Assembly: GCF_000758685.1 (NCBI RefSeq)
Contig: NZ_CP009286.1
Location: forward strand, 402,501-466,500
Source: Paenibacillus stellifer
GTDB taxonomy: Bacteria; Bacillota; Bacilli; Paenibacillales; Paenibacillaceae
Length of the DNA: 64,000 nucleotides
Reading direction: 5' to 3'
Positions 8,441 through 16,625 of the stretch are shown here, piece by piece. Position 1 is the first letter of the stretch, and each line of letters opens with the position of its first letter. Position numbers and translations under genes: made by a program. The notes below the pieces were generated by a model. It saw only the letters and a program-made list of their open reading frames with translations, was not told the DNA's origin and did not search any database.

Positions 8441-9256
8441 ATGAAGGGTACAAATAAATGGATCATGTCAGCTTTGATCGCGATTCTGGTGCTGGCTTTG
8501 GCAGGCTGCGGATCGGATAACTCGAGTTCCGGCTCCGGCGGAGACGGTGAAGTGATTAAATTCGCGAGCGATGCTACATATGCGCCGATGGAGTATATGG
8601 ACAAGGATACAATTAAGGGCTTTGACATCGACTTTATTGCCGCTGTTGCGGAAGAAGCCGGTATTAAATACGAAGTCGTCAACACGGGCTGGGATACGAT
8701 GCTGGAGAGCGTGAAGCAGGGAACGGAATACAAGGCCGGCCTGTCCTCCGTATCGATCACTGACGACCGCAAGCAGACCTATGATTTCTCGGTTCCCTAT
8801 TTTGAGTCGACGAACATGATCATGGTGAAGGAAGGCAGCGACATCAAGAGCGCGCTGGACTTGAAGGACAAGAAGGTTGCTGTGCAGACGGCCACTACCG
8901 CCGATGAGCTCATGAGCGGCATTATGGGCGTTGGCAACACGGACCTGAAGCGGTTCGACAGCAACGCGGTAGCCATGATGGAGCTGGATAACGGCGGAGC
9001 CGACGCGGTTGTAGCCGACATCGCGATTGTACGGGAATACATCAAGAACAATCCGAAGATGAAGCTGGTGGGCATCACGGACAAGGAGAATTTCGGCTCC
9101 GAGTATTACGGCATCCTGTACCCGAAGGGCAGTGACCTGAAGGCGAAGCTGGACCCGGCGATCAAGAAGATCATCGAGAACGGCAAGTACGAGGAGATTT
9201 ACAAGAAATGGTTCGGCGAAGCTCCGGACCTGACCAACCTGAAGAACGCACAGTAA
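8441..9256 (+). CDS. Amino acid ABC transporter substrate-binding lipoprotein
   Basis: A 271-residue SBP_bac_3 family protein. A signal peptide with lipobox LALAGC puts the mature Cys near residue 23, so it should be lipid-anchored outside the membrane; a Ser/Gly-rich tether follows. The core shows family blocks such as DATYAPMEYMD, GFDIDFIAAVAEE, GLSSVSITDDRK and YDFSVPYFES. Polar amino acids (His, Gln, Arg or Cys types) are typical ligands, but the exact one cannot be read from sequence. First gene of a binding protein - permease - ATPase operon, with a partial terminator behind it. Confidence 0.9.
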   Translation: MKGTNKWIMSALIAILVLALAGCGSDNSSSGSGGDGEVIKFASDATYAPMEYMDKDTIKGFDIDFIAAVAEEAGIKYEVVNTGWDTMLESVKQGTEYKAGLSSVSITDDRKQTYDFSVPYFESTNMIMVKEGSDIKSALDLKDKKVAVQTATTADELMSGIMGVGNTDLKRFDSNAVAMMELDNGGADAVVADIAIVREYIKNNPKMKLVGITDKENFGSEYYGILYPKGSDLKAKLDPAIKKIIENGKYEEIYKKWFGEAPDLTNLKNAQ

Positions 9257-9268
9257 TCAGGAGCAATG

Positions 9269-9311
9269 ACAAGCATGCGTAATGAGTACTATTGCGCGTG
9301 CTTGTTTTTTT
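9269..9311 (+). terminator. Intra-operon terminator/attenuator after the binding-protein gene
   Basis: ACAAGCATGCG pairs with the CGCGTGCTTGT region and is followed by seven Ts. Placed between the lipoprotein and permease genes, it probably allows partial read-through, so more binding protein is made than membrane components. Confidence 0.75.
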
Positions 9312-9379
9312 AGAAGAGAAGATTTTTATAGAGTACAAGATTTATAGATGAAGAGATACAAGAGAAGGGGAAGAACAAG

Positions 9380-10027
9380 ATGGATTTCAGATTTAACATC
9401 GTAGGCGATTACCTGCCCTTATTTTTACGCGGTACCCTGTATACGATCGGCTTCTCGATCGCATCTATCATCATCGGTTCCCTCCTGGGTCTCGCGATCG
9501 GCTTTGGCCGAATGGCGAAGAATCCCGTAGCCCGGTGGCCTTTTGTCGCCTACATCAACTTCCTGCGCGGCACACCGCTGTACGTGCAAATTCTGATGGT
9601 GCACTTCGGGGTCGTTCCGTTCTTCTACGGCAGCACCAATGCGCTGATTTCGGGCGTCGTCGCGCTGTCTCTGAATTCGGCCGCCTACTCGGCGGAGATC
9701 TTCCGCGCGGGCATTCAGTCCATCGATCCCGGCCAGCGCGAGGCCGCGCTGTCGCTCGGTATGACGGGGCGGCAGACGATGCGGTTCGTCATTTTGCCTC
9801 AGGCGATCAAACGGATGGTTCCGGCTTTTGGCAACGAATTCATCGTCCTGGTCAAGGATTCCTCATTGCTCGCACTGATCGCAGCGCCCGAGATTATGTA
9901 CTGGGGCAACACGATGAAGGGCCAGTATATGCGGATCTGGGAGCCGTATCTGACGGCAGCCGTCATCTACTTCGTGCTGACCTACCTGCTTAACAAGCTG
10001 CTGGCGTATATCGAACGGAGGATGTAG
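9380..10027 (+). CDS. Amino acid ABC transporter permease
   Basis: A 215-residue HisM/GlnP-type inner-membrane subunit. About five hydrophobic segments are visible. The family motifs are an N-terminal GTLYTIGFSIASIIIGS, YINFLRGTPLYVQILM, and the ATPase-contact loop AGIQSIDPGQREAALSLGMTGRQTM with IILPQA-like ILPQAIKRMVPAFGNEFI. It follows the binding-protein gene after an attenuator and ends six bases before the ATPase gene, so the two are co-translated. Confidence 0.92.
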   Translation: MDFRFNIVGDYLPLFLRGTLYTIGFSIASIIIGSLLGLAIGFGRMAKNPVARWPFVAYINFLRGTPLYVQILMVHFGVVPFFYGSTNALISGVVALSLNSAAYSAEIFRAGIQSIDPGQREAALSLGMTGRQTMRFVILPQAIKRMVPAFGNEFIVLVKDSSLLALIAAPEIMYWGNTMKGQYMRIWEPYLTAAVIYFVLTYLLNKLLAYIERRM

Positions 10028-10033
10028 AGAGTT

Positions 10034-10765
10034 ATGGAACCGATTATTTCCGTCAAAAATCTTCATAAGGCGTACGGAAGCCATGTGGTGCTAAGCGATA
10101 TCAGCGTCGATATCAAGACAAGCGAGGTTGTTGTCGTGATCGGGCCTTCGGGCTCGGGCAAGTCCACCTTCCTGCGCTGTCTGAATCTGCTGGAGCAGCC
10201 GCAGGGCGGCGATATCCTCATTGAGGGTGTCAATCTGATGGACAAGAAGACCAAAATCAACGAGGTCCGGACCGAGGTGGGGATGGTTTTTCAGCAGTTC
10301 AACCTGTTCCCGCACAAGAAGGTTATCGAGAATATTATGCTGGCTCCCGTTCAGGTGCGGAAATGGACCGAGGAACGCGCCCGGCAGAAGGGCATGGAGC
10401 TGCTGCACAAGGTTGGTCTAGCCGAGAAGGCGGAGGCTTATCCATCCTCGCTCTCTGGCGGACAGTCCCAGCGGGTGGCGATTGCCCGGGCGCTGGCGAT
10501 GGAGCCGAAGATTATGCTCTTCGACGAGCCGACTTCTGCACTCGATCCCGAAATGGTCGGCGAGGTGCTTGCAGTCATGAAGGATCTGGCAGGCGAAGGA
10601 ATGACGATGGTGGTCGTGACGCATGAAATGGGCTTCGCCCGCGAGGTCGGCGACCGCGTTCTGTTCATGGAGCAGGGCGTAGTCGTCGAGCAGGGAACGC
10701 CGGCGGAGCTGTTCGGCAATCCGCAGCATATGCGGACGCAGGAATTCTTGTCAAAGGTGCTGTAA
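10034..10765 (+). CDS. Amino acid ABC transporter ATP-binding protein
   Basis: A 243-residue GlnQ/HisP-type ATPase that powers the transporter encoded just upstream. Walker [10 protein letters not shown], the Q-loop in [11 protein letters not shown], signature [15 protein letters not shown], Walker [14 protein letters not shown] and the H-loop [10 protein letters not shown] are all intact. Six bases separate it from the permease gene. Confidence 0.93.
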   Translation: MEPIISVKNLHKAYGSHVVLSDISVDIKTSEVVVVIGPSGSGKSTFLRCLNLLEQPQGGDILIEGVNLMDKKTKINEVRTEVGMVFQQFNLFPHKKVIENIMLAPVQVRKWTEERARQKGMELLHKVGLAEKAEAYPSSLSGGQSQRVAIARALAMEPKIMLFDEPTSALDPEMVGEVLAVMKDLAGEGMTMVVVTHEMGFAREVGDRVLFMEQGVVVEQGTPAELFGNPQHMRTQEFLSKVL

Positions 10766-10795
10766 CAGGCACGAATCCGAAGATATGCAGACGGA

Positions 10796-10825
10796 AGGCG
10801 GCGGCCGGGGAACCGCCGCTTTTTG
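10796..10825 (+). terminator. Terminator of amino acid ABC operon
   Basis: GGCGGCGG (10797-10804) pairs with CCGCCGCT (10813-10820), followed by Ts. Confidence 0.8.
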
Positions 10826-10924
10826 TTATAATATCGGCAGAGGGATTCGGCAGATCCTTCGGCAAGACTCCGATTAGCGTTTTTCTTGTCACAGCGGCGA
10901 GATATATCTTTTTCTGTCAATAAT

Positions 10925-10950
10925 TGAAACATATGCGGATTGTCCGCGTA
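10925..10950 (+). promoter_or_regulatory. Sigma-W-type (ECF) promoter of the Ter cluster
   Basis: TGAAAC at 10925-10930 and CGTA at 10947-10950 with a 16-base spacer match the known Bacillus sigma-W consensus. The homologous yceC operon of B. subtilis is known to be driven by ECF sigma factors including sigma-W, so envelope stress is the likely inducer. Confidence 0.8.
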
Positions 10951-11020
10951 TGACCTTGTGTACGCTTTTCACGCCGGATATCCGGCAATACCTAAAGTTG
11001 CTTGAATGGAGGGCTAACGC

Positions 11021-11614
11021 TTGGCTGGAATCAATCTTGTTAAGGGTCAAAAAATCGATCTGACCAAGGGCAACGCCGGTCTGTCGAATGTCATTGTAGG
11101 ATTGGGCTGGGACCCTGCTGAGTCCAAAGGGCTGTTCGGGTTCAAAAAGCAGGCGAACATCGACTGCGACGCTTCGGCCCTGCTGCTGAACGCAGACGGG
11201 AAGTTAACCAAGAAATCCAACCTGGTCTGCTTTCATAACAAGCAGAGCGCATGCAATTCCGTTGTTCATTCGGGAGACAATCTGACCGGTGAAGGGGACG
11301 GAGACGACGAACAAATCCGGGTTAATCTTAGTGCAGTTCCGGCGGACGTCAGCCGCATTCTGGTCGTTGTGAATATTTATGATGCGGTCAACCGCAAGCA
11401 GGATTTCGGCATGATCCGATCAGCCTATATCCGGGTGGCGAACGCTTCAGGCGGCGCGGAGCTGGTCAAATACAACCTGACGGACAATTATTCGGGCTTC
11501 ACGGCCCTGATCTGCGGCGAGCTGTACCGCCACGGGTCCGAGTGGAAATTCGCCGCCATAGGCGAAGGCAGCCAGGCTGCCCATATCAATCAGCTTGCCG
11601 AACGCTACTTGTAA
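11021..11614 (+). CDS. TerD-family protein (first, YceC-like)
   Basis: First gene after the ECF-type promoter. A 197-residue TerD domain with [26 protein letters not shown], the strand [10 protein letters not shown], and the acidic calcium-site loop [15 protein letters not shown]. Compared with the next two paralogues it has an insertion ([10 protein letters not shown]) before the core strand and several Cys residues. TerD-domain proteins bind calcium and are linked to tellurite and stress resistance; their biochemical role is unsettled. Start: TTG 11021, seven bases after TGGAGGG. The next gene begins 38 bases downstream. Confidence 0.9.
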   Translation: MAGINLVKGQKIDLTKGNAGLSNVIVGLGWDPAESKGLFGFKKQANIDCDASALLLNADGKLTKKSNLVCFHNKQSACNSVVHSGDNLTGEGDGDDEQIRVNLSAVPADVSRILVVVNIYDAVNRKQDFGMIRSAYIRVANASGGAELVKYNLTDNYSGFTALICGELYRHGSEWKFAAIGEGSQAAHINQLAERYL

Positions 11615-11652
11615 GTCCAATCCATATTTTAGAGAAGAGAGGTTATGTGCAA

Positions 11653-12228
11653 ATGGCAATCAACTTATCCAAAGGCCAGAAAATCGATTTAACCAAAACG
11701 AACCCGGGTCTCTCCAAAATTACGGTTGGCCTCGGCTGGGACACGAACAAGTATGATGGAGGCAAGGACTTTGACCTGGATGTATCCGTGTTTTTGGCCG
11801 ATGCCAACGGCAAAGTAACGAGGGAGAGCAACTTCATCTTCTTCAACAACAGACAGAATGAGAACGGCTCCGTGGTGCATACGGGCGACAACCGCACCGG
11901 CGAGGGCGAAGGCGACGACGAACAGATTCAGATCGACCTGGCCAGCGTGCCTGCCGATGTCGAGAAGATTGCTTTTACCATCACCATCTATGAAGCGGAG
12001 CACCGCAACCAGAACTTCGGACAGGTCTCCCGCTCCTATGTGCGGATTGTAAACGAGGTTAACAACGAAGAGCTGATCCGCTTCGACCTGGGCGAGGATT
12101 TCTCCATCGAAACGGGCGTTGTGGTGGGCGAGCTGTACCGGCATGCCGGCGAATGGAAGTTCAGCGCGATCGGCAGCGGCTACAAGGACGGACTTGCCGG
12201 ACTGACCCGGGACTACGGTCTGCAGTAA
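11653..12228 (+). CDS. terD: TerD-family protein (second)
   Basis: A 191-residue canonical TerD domain with [41 protein letters not shown] and the calcium-site loop [15 protein letters not shown]. The DFDLDVS acidic strand and the GDNRTGEG loop are both complete, so calcium binding is expected. Start: ATG 11653, ten bases after AGAGAGG; a GTG two codons earlier is possible. It is closely similar to the next gene, which suggests tandem duplication within the cluster. Confidence 0.92.
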   Translation: MAINLSKGQKIDLTKTNPGLSKITVGLGWDTNKYDGGKDFDLDVSVFLADANGKVTRESNFIFFNNRQNENGSVVHTGDNRTGEGEGDDEQIQIDLASVPADVEKIAFTITIYEAEHRNQNFGQVSRSYVRIVNEVNNEELIRFDLGEDFSIETGVVVGELYRHAGEWKFSAIGSGYKDGLAGLTRDYGLQ

Positions 12229-12399
12229 ATCGACAGCCGGTTAGCTGCAAGAGGAATACCGGCCTTATTGGCGTGAAGTGAATTTGAGAATTGTCATGCG
12301 GCTGTCCTGGAATGTCAAAGCGGCAGCCGTTACCGGGGTGAGAAACGGTATATTGCTCAAGTTCAGCTTGATATTTAGCTCAAAGAAAGGGTGTTAGTT

Positions 12400-12981
12400 A
12401 TGACGATCAGTCTCTCCAAGGGACAGCGCATCGACTTGACGAAGACCAACCCCGGTCTGACCGAGGTTGTGGTCGGTCTTGGCTGGGATACGAACAAGTA
12501 CAGCGGCGGACATGATTTTGACCTCGACGCCTCGGCTTTTCTGCTCTATGAAGACGGCAAGGCCAAGAGTGCGGATGATTTCGTCTTCTACAACAACCAG
12601 ACTGGCGGCGGCGGTTCCGTGGTGCACACGGGCGACAACCGTACAGGCGAAGGCGACGGGGATGACGAGCAGATCCGGGTCGATTTCAGCAAGGTTCCGG
12701 CCCATATCCACCGGATCGGCATTACGGTCACAATCTATGATTACGAGTCCCGGGCGCAAAATTTCGGACAGGTATCCAACGCCTTCGTGCGCGTCGTCGA
12801 CGCCGTGACGAACCGGGAGATTCTCCGGTACGATCTGGGCGAGGACTTCTCTACGGAGACGGCGGTTGTATTCTGCGAATTCTACCGCAATGGCGCCGAT
12901 TGGAAGTTCCAGGCTGTCGGAAGCGGGTTCAGCGGCGGACTTGCCGCGCTGTGCAAAAACTACGGACTGGACGCGAGCTAA
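12400..12981 (+). CDS. terD: TerD-family protein (third)
   Basis: A 193-residue canonical TerD domain with [41 protein letters not shown] and [15 protein letters not shown], all calcium-site positions retained. A 171-base gap separates it from the previous paralogue. A hairpin after the gene suggests transcript processing or attenuation here. Start: ATG 12400, preceded by AAAGAAAGGG. Confidence 0.92.
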   Translation: MTISLSKGQRIDLTKTNPGLTEVVVGLGWDTNKYSGGHDFDLDASAFLLYEDGKAKSADDFVFYNNQTGGGGSVVHTGDNRTGEGDGDDEQIRVDFSKVPAHIHRIGITVTIYDYESRAQNFGQVSNAFVRVVDAVTNREILRYDLGEDFSTETAVVFCEFYRNGADWKFQAVGSGFSGGLAALCKNYGLDAS

Positions 12982-12987
12982 GCATCC

Positions 12988-13017
12988 GGGCGGGATCGGA
13001 AGCGATCCCGCCCTTTT
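12988..13017 (+). terminator. Terminator-like hairpin between third and fourth TerD genes
   Basis: GGGCGGGATCG, GAAG loop, CGATCCCGCCC, then four Ts. The short T-run suggests partial termination inside the cluster. Confidence 0.75.
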
Positions 13018-13098
13018 CAAACGGATACTGCCGTTTGTTACAACCAGGCTTGGCATCTCCAAATGAAATGCGGGCTGTGCAAAGGTGGGGATTATCGC

Positions 13099-14520
13099 AT
13101 GGGCATTCAGGTGGTTAAAGGACAAAAAGTCGATATCACCAAGGGAAATCCGGCACTCCGGAATCTGCGCGTGGAGCTTGGCTGGCAGCATGCCGCCGGA
13201 CAGGAAATCGACGCCTCTGCCTTCCTGCTGGGAAGCAGCGGAAAGGTGTCGGGCGATGAGGACTTGATCTTCTATAACAATCGGACCGCGCCCTTCATCA
13301 GGTATGCCGATGAGGCGGGGACAGTTCGTAGCTTTGAGGTGAAGCTGGACCGGGTTCCGGACGATGTGTCCCGGATCGCATTCACGCTCACCCTGTATGA
13401 TGGAGACGGCCGGCGGCAGCAGTTCGGGGATGTGCGGGGCATTTATCTTCGCATCCTGGAGCTTGGGACAGGCGCCGAGGCGGTTCGCTGTGATCTTGAA
13501 CATACCTTCTCCTCGGAAACGGCCATTGTGGCGGGAGAGTTATATAGATGGGGCGCGGAATGGAAGTTCGGCGCCATCGCTTCGGGTTTCAACGGCGGGC
13601 TGAGGGAGCTGTGTCGTCATTTCGGCGTCGATGCCGAGGACAGCCCGGCGCCGCCGGCTCCGGAAGTGCGGCCTTCCCCGGAAGCGCGGCCTGCGCCGCC
13701 GGCTCGGGATTTGCGGCCTGCACCGCCGGTTGCGGAGCCGCGCCCGGCGCCTGCAAGCGGGCAGGGAGACCGGCGGGAGCCGATGAGGTTCCCGCCTCCT
13801 CCGGGAACGCAGCGGCCTCCCGGAGAGTCCGCCAGAGAGGAAGCGCCGAGGCGATCGCCTGACGACAGCCTCCGGCAGCGGGAGCAGGCCAATACATCAG
13901 CCGGCGGCCCGCCCGGTTCCGGTCTCAATCTGCGAAAGATCGAGCTCAAGAAGAAGGGCGATACGATTAACCTGACCAAGTCTGCCGGAATGGGAGAAAT
14001 TCTGGTGAACTTGAACTGGAATATGCGCCGGAGCGGCGGTTTGCTGGGCCGGTCGCGAGGCGTGGACCTCGATCTGGCCTGTCTGTATGAGCTGAACGAT
14101 GGACGGAAGGGTGTTGTTCAGGCGCTCGGCCGCTCCTTCGGCTCCCTGCAGGCGGCGCCCTATGTGGCGCTCGACGGCGATGACCGGACCGGTGCGATTG
14201 CGGAAGGCGAGAATCTGCGCATCAACGGCGCGAGAATTGCCGAAATCAGACGGATTTTGGTGTTTGCCTTCATCTACGAGGGCGCGACCAATTGGTCAGA
14301 GGCGGACGGTGTCGTCACCATTCACCAGAATGGCGGCCCCGACATCGTAGTCAATCTGGACGAGCATGACAACCGCAAGGGAATGTGTGCCATCGCGCTC
14401 ATTTCCAATGTTAACAATGAAACCTTCAGCATTGAAAGACTTGTGCAGTATTACCGCGGACACCGCGAAATGGACGAAGCGAACCGCTGGGGGCTGCGTT
14501 GGGTTTCGGGGAAAAAATAA
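13099..14520 (+). CDS. Double TerD-domain protein with proline-rich linker
   Basis: A 473-residue fusion. The N-terminal TerD domain (about 1-180) starts MGIQVVKGQKVDITKGNPAL but has lost the [13 protein letters not shown] loop, which reads IRYADEAGTVRSF here, so it probably no longer binds calcium. A Pro/Ala/Arg-rich linker follows (about 190-275). The C-terminal TerD-like domain (about 285-465) keeps a modified site, VALDGDDRTGAIAEGENL. One domain may serve as a structural partner and the other as the active module. Start: ATG 13099 after AAAGGTGGGG; an upstream ATG at 13063 adds a Cys-rich leader unlike the paralogues. terC follows 27 bases later. Confidence 0.85.
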   Translation: MGIQVVKGQKVDITKGNPALRNLRVELGWQHAAGQEIDASAFLLGSSGKVSGDEDLIFYNNRTAPFIRYADEAGTVRSFEVKLDRVPDDVSRIAFTLTLYDGDGRRQQFGDVRGIYLRILELGTGAEAVRCDLEHTFSSETAIVAGELYRWGAEWKFGAIASGFNGGLRELCRHFGVDAEDSPAPPAPEVRPSPEARPAPPARDLRPAPPVAEPRPAPASGQGDRREPMRFPPPPGTQRPPGESAREEAPRRSPDDSLRQREQANTSAGGPPGSGLNLRKIELKKKGDTINLTKSAGMGEILVNLNWNMRRSGGLLGRSRGVDLDLACLYELNDGRKGVVQALGRSFGSLQAAPYVALDGDDRTGAIAEGENLRINGARIAEIRRILVFAFIYEGATNWSEADGVVTIHQNGGPDIVVNLDEHDNRKGMCAIALISNVNNETFSIERLVQYYRGHREMDEANRWGLRWVSGKK

Positions 14521-14547
14521 AGATAATGAAACCGGAGGCAGGCAAAG

Positions 14548-15294
14548 ATGGATTGGTTTACTGATTTTTTTAGGAGCATAAGCGAGAATTACGGACACTT
14601 CTTCTCCTGGCATGATGTGGTGGCGACGCTTTCGGACCCGGTCAGCTGGGGGATCATTGCCAGCCTCGTCCTGCTCGAAGGGCTGCTGTCGGCGGACAAC
14701 GCGCTCGTGCTGGCCGTCATGGTCAAGCATCTGCCCAAGGAGCAGCAGCGCAAAGCGCTGTTCTACGGTATTTTGGGCGCTTACCTGTTCCGGTTTCTGG
14801 CAATCGGACTTGGCACCTATCTCATTAACTTCACTTTGGTCAAAGTGCTTGGCGCGCTTTATCTCTTTTACATCGCCTATAAAGGGATCTTTAAGGGCGG
14901 CGGCGATGAGGCTGTAGAGAACAAAGGGGCTTCCTTCTGGAAAACGGTCCTGCTCGTCGAGCTGATGGACATCGCCTTCAGTATCGACAGCGTAATCGCG
15001 GCCTTCGGCGTGAGCAGCGAGGTCTGGGTGCTGTTCATGGGCGGCATACTCGGCGTACTCATGATGCGGGGCGTCGCCCAAATCTTCCTGAAGCTGATCG
15101 ACAAATTCCCCGAGCTGGAGCAGACAGCCTTCCTGCTGATCGCCATTATCGCGGGCAAAATGATGGCCGGCGCCTTCGGCTACGAAATGTCGCATGTCGT
15201 CTTCTTCGCTATTATTATCTCGGTATTTGTTGGCACCATCTTGTACAGCGTGGGACGCCGGAAGAAAGAAGAGAAGAAAGAAGTTCACCGCTAA
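14548..15294 (+). CDS. terC: TerC-family integral membrane protein
   Basis: A 248-residue protein with about seven hydrophobic helices. The TerC signature acidic residues lie within membrane helices, in LLEGLLSADNALVLAVMV and in LLVELMDIAFSIDSVIAAFGV, where they could coordinate metal ions. Recent work links TerC-type proteins to manganese efflux and to metal loading of exported proteins; the present protein is the YceF-like form. It sits between the TerD genes and the biosynthetic block. A GC-rich inverted repeat without T-run overlaps its stop codon. Confidence 0.9.
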   Translation: MDWFTDFFRSISENYGHFFSWHDVVATLSDPVSWGIIASLVLLEGLLSADNALVLAVMVKHLPKEQQRKALFYGILGAYLFRFLAIGLGTYLINFTLVKVLGALYLFYIAYKGIFKGGGDEAVENKGASFWKTVLLVELMDIAFSIDSVIAAFGVSSEVWVLFMGGILGVLMMRGVAQIFLKLIDKFPELEQTAFLLIAIIAGKMMAGAFGYEMSHVVFFAIIISVFVGTILYSVGRRKKEEKKEVHR

Positions 15295-15413
15295 GCGGCG
15301 CCCGCCGCTTCCGGATTCCGATACGAAGAATCATTTCTGTACAACGGCAGCCGTCCCCGTAAGGACGGCGAAGCCGGTTTCAAGGCATTATTCCAAACCG
15401 GGAGGGCTGTGAG

Positions 15414-16625
15414 ATGAGGTATTTTGAGTACTTGACGCCGGATTTGGAAGAGTCGCTGTTCTATTCCCGGCCTATGCATTTCAACCGCAGCACCGGCAAG
15501 GATCTGCTGGCCCACGCTGTCGGCGCCGCCCTCTATATGCCCGCTACCCGGCCGCAGGCGGCCGAGAGTATCTGGGAGCTGAAGAAGAACGAAGGCCTGA
15601 TCGCCGCCATTCTCGACCTGGAGGACGCGGTGGGCGACCTGGAGGCAGCGGAGGCGGAAGAGCGGGCGATTCTTCATTTGGCCCGCCTCGCCGAGCTTGC
15701 GGAGAGAGAGGAAGACCCCGGGGCCGATCTCCCGCTGCTGTTCATTCGGGTGCGCAATCCCCGGCAGCTGCGCAGGCTGATTCGGCGGCTGGATTCGCTG
15801 ATCCTGCTGCTGACCGGTTTTGTCTTCCCGAAATTTACTGTCGAGGATGGCGGCGAGTACCTGGAAGCCGTCGCCGATTATAACCGTTCCCGGCTGGCGG
15901 GGACCCCTCCGCTGTACGGCATGCCGATTCTCGAGAGCAAGGAGATTCTGTACCGGGAAAGCCGGCTGGGCAGTCTGCTGTCGGTTCGGGAGCTGCTGTC
16001 GGCTTACCGGGAGGAGGTGCTGAACGTGCGAATCGGCGCAACCGATTTCTCCAGCGCCTTCGGCCTCAGGCGCAGCGCCGGGACCAGCATCTACGAGCTG
16101 GCGCCGATCCGGGACTGCATCTCCGACATCATTAACTTGTTCGGCCGGGCGGAGGATGGCTATGTCATTTCCGGGCCCGTCTGGGAGTATTTCGCTTCAA
16201 GAGGCGGCCCCGGTCTCCGATTTCGGCCGGATGAACAACCTCTTGGAGGACTGCCGCCTCAAGGGCTGGCGGGAGCGCTTCGGCCGAACCGCCTGAATAC
16301 GCTGAACGGGCTGATCCGGGAGACACTGCTCGACAAGGAGAACGGGATCGTCGGCAAGACGGTCATCCATCCCTCCCATCTGAAGCCGGTGCAAGCGCTG
16401 TATGCGGTCACACATGAAGAATACATCGACGCGAAGGGAATTATGGAGAGCACGGACGGATCGCTCGGCGTGTTCAAGAGCATGTATCACAATAAAATGA
16501 ATGAAATCAAGCCGCATCTGAACTGGGCCAGACGCATTTTAATACGATCTCAAATCTACGGGGTGTTGCATGAAGAACAGCATTTTTCCGGATTACTGCC
16601 CGAATACGCCTACGCACACGTTTAA
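15414..16625 (+). CDS. HpcH/HpaI aldolase/citrate lyase-like enzyme of the Ter biosynthetic block
   Basis: A 403-residue member of the citrate lyase beta/HpcH-HpaI superfamily in the subgroup found in Ter gene clusters. Visible pieces include the metal/acid motif LIAAILDLEDAV (about residues 60-72), FVFPKFTVEDGGEYL, GMPILESKEI, LNVRIGATDFSSAFG and the C-terminal GIVGKTVIHPSHLKPV. Members cleave or form C-C bonds in 3-hydroxy acid or acyl-CoA type substrates, but here the substrate is unknown. First gene of a five-gene block; the next gene starts within its last 56 bases in another frame. Confidence 0.82.
   Translation: MRYFEYLTPDLEESLFYSRPMHFNRSTGKDLLAHAVGAALYMPATRPQAAESIWELKKNEGLIAAILDLEDAVGDLEAAEAEERAILHLARLAELAEREEDPGADLPLLFIRVRNPRQLRRLIRRLDSLILLLTGFVFPKFTVEDGGEYLEAVADYNRSRLAGTPPLYGMPILESKEILYRESRLGSLLSVRELLSAYREEVLNVRIGATDFSSAFGLRRSAGTSIYELAPIRDCISDIINLFGRAEDGYVISGPVWEYFASRGGPGLRFRPDEQPLGGLPPQGLAGALRPNRLNTLNGLIRETLLDKENGIVGKTVIHPSHLKPVQALYAVTHEEYIDAKGIMESTDGSLGVFKSMYHNKMNEIKPHLNWARRILIRSQIYGVLHEEQHFSGLLPEYAYAHV

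Noticed and set aside
9535..9993. Plus-strand frame inside the amino acid permease
   Set aside because: Out-of-frame shadow of an intact permease gene with family motifs; Arg-rich with no domain.
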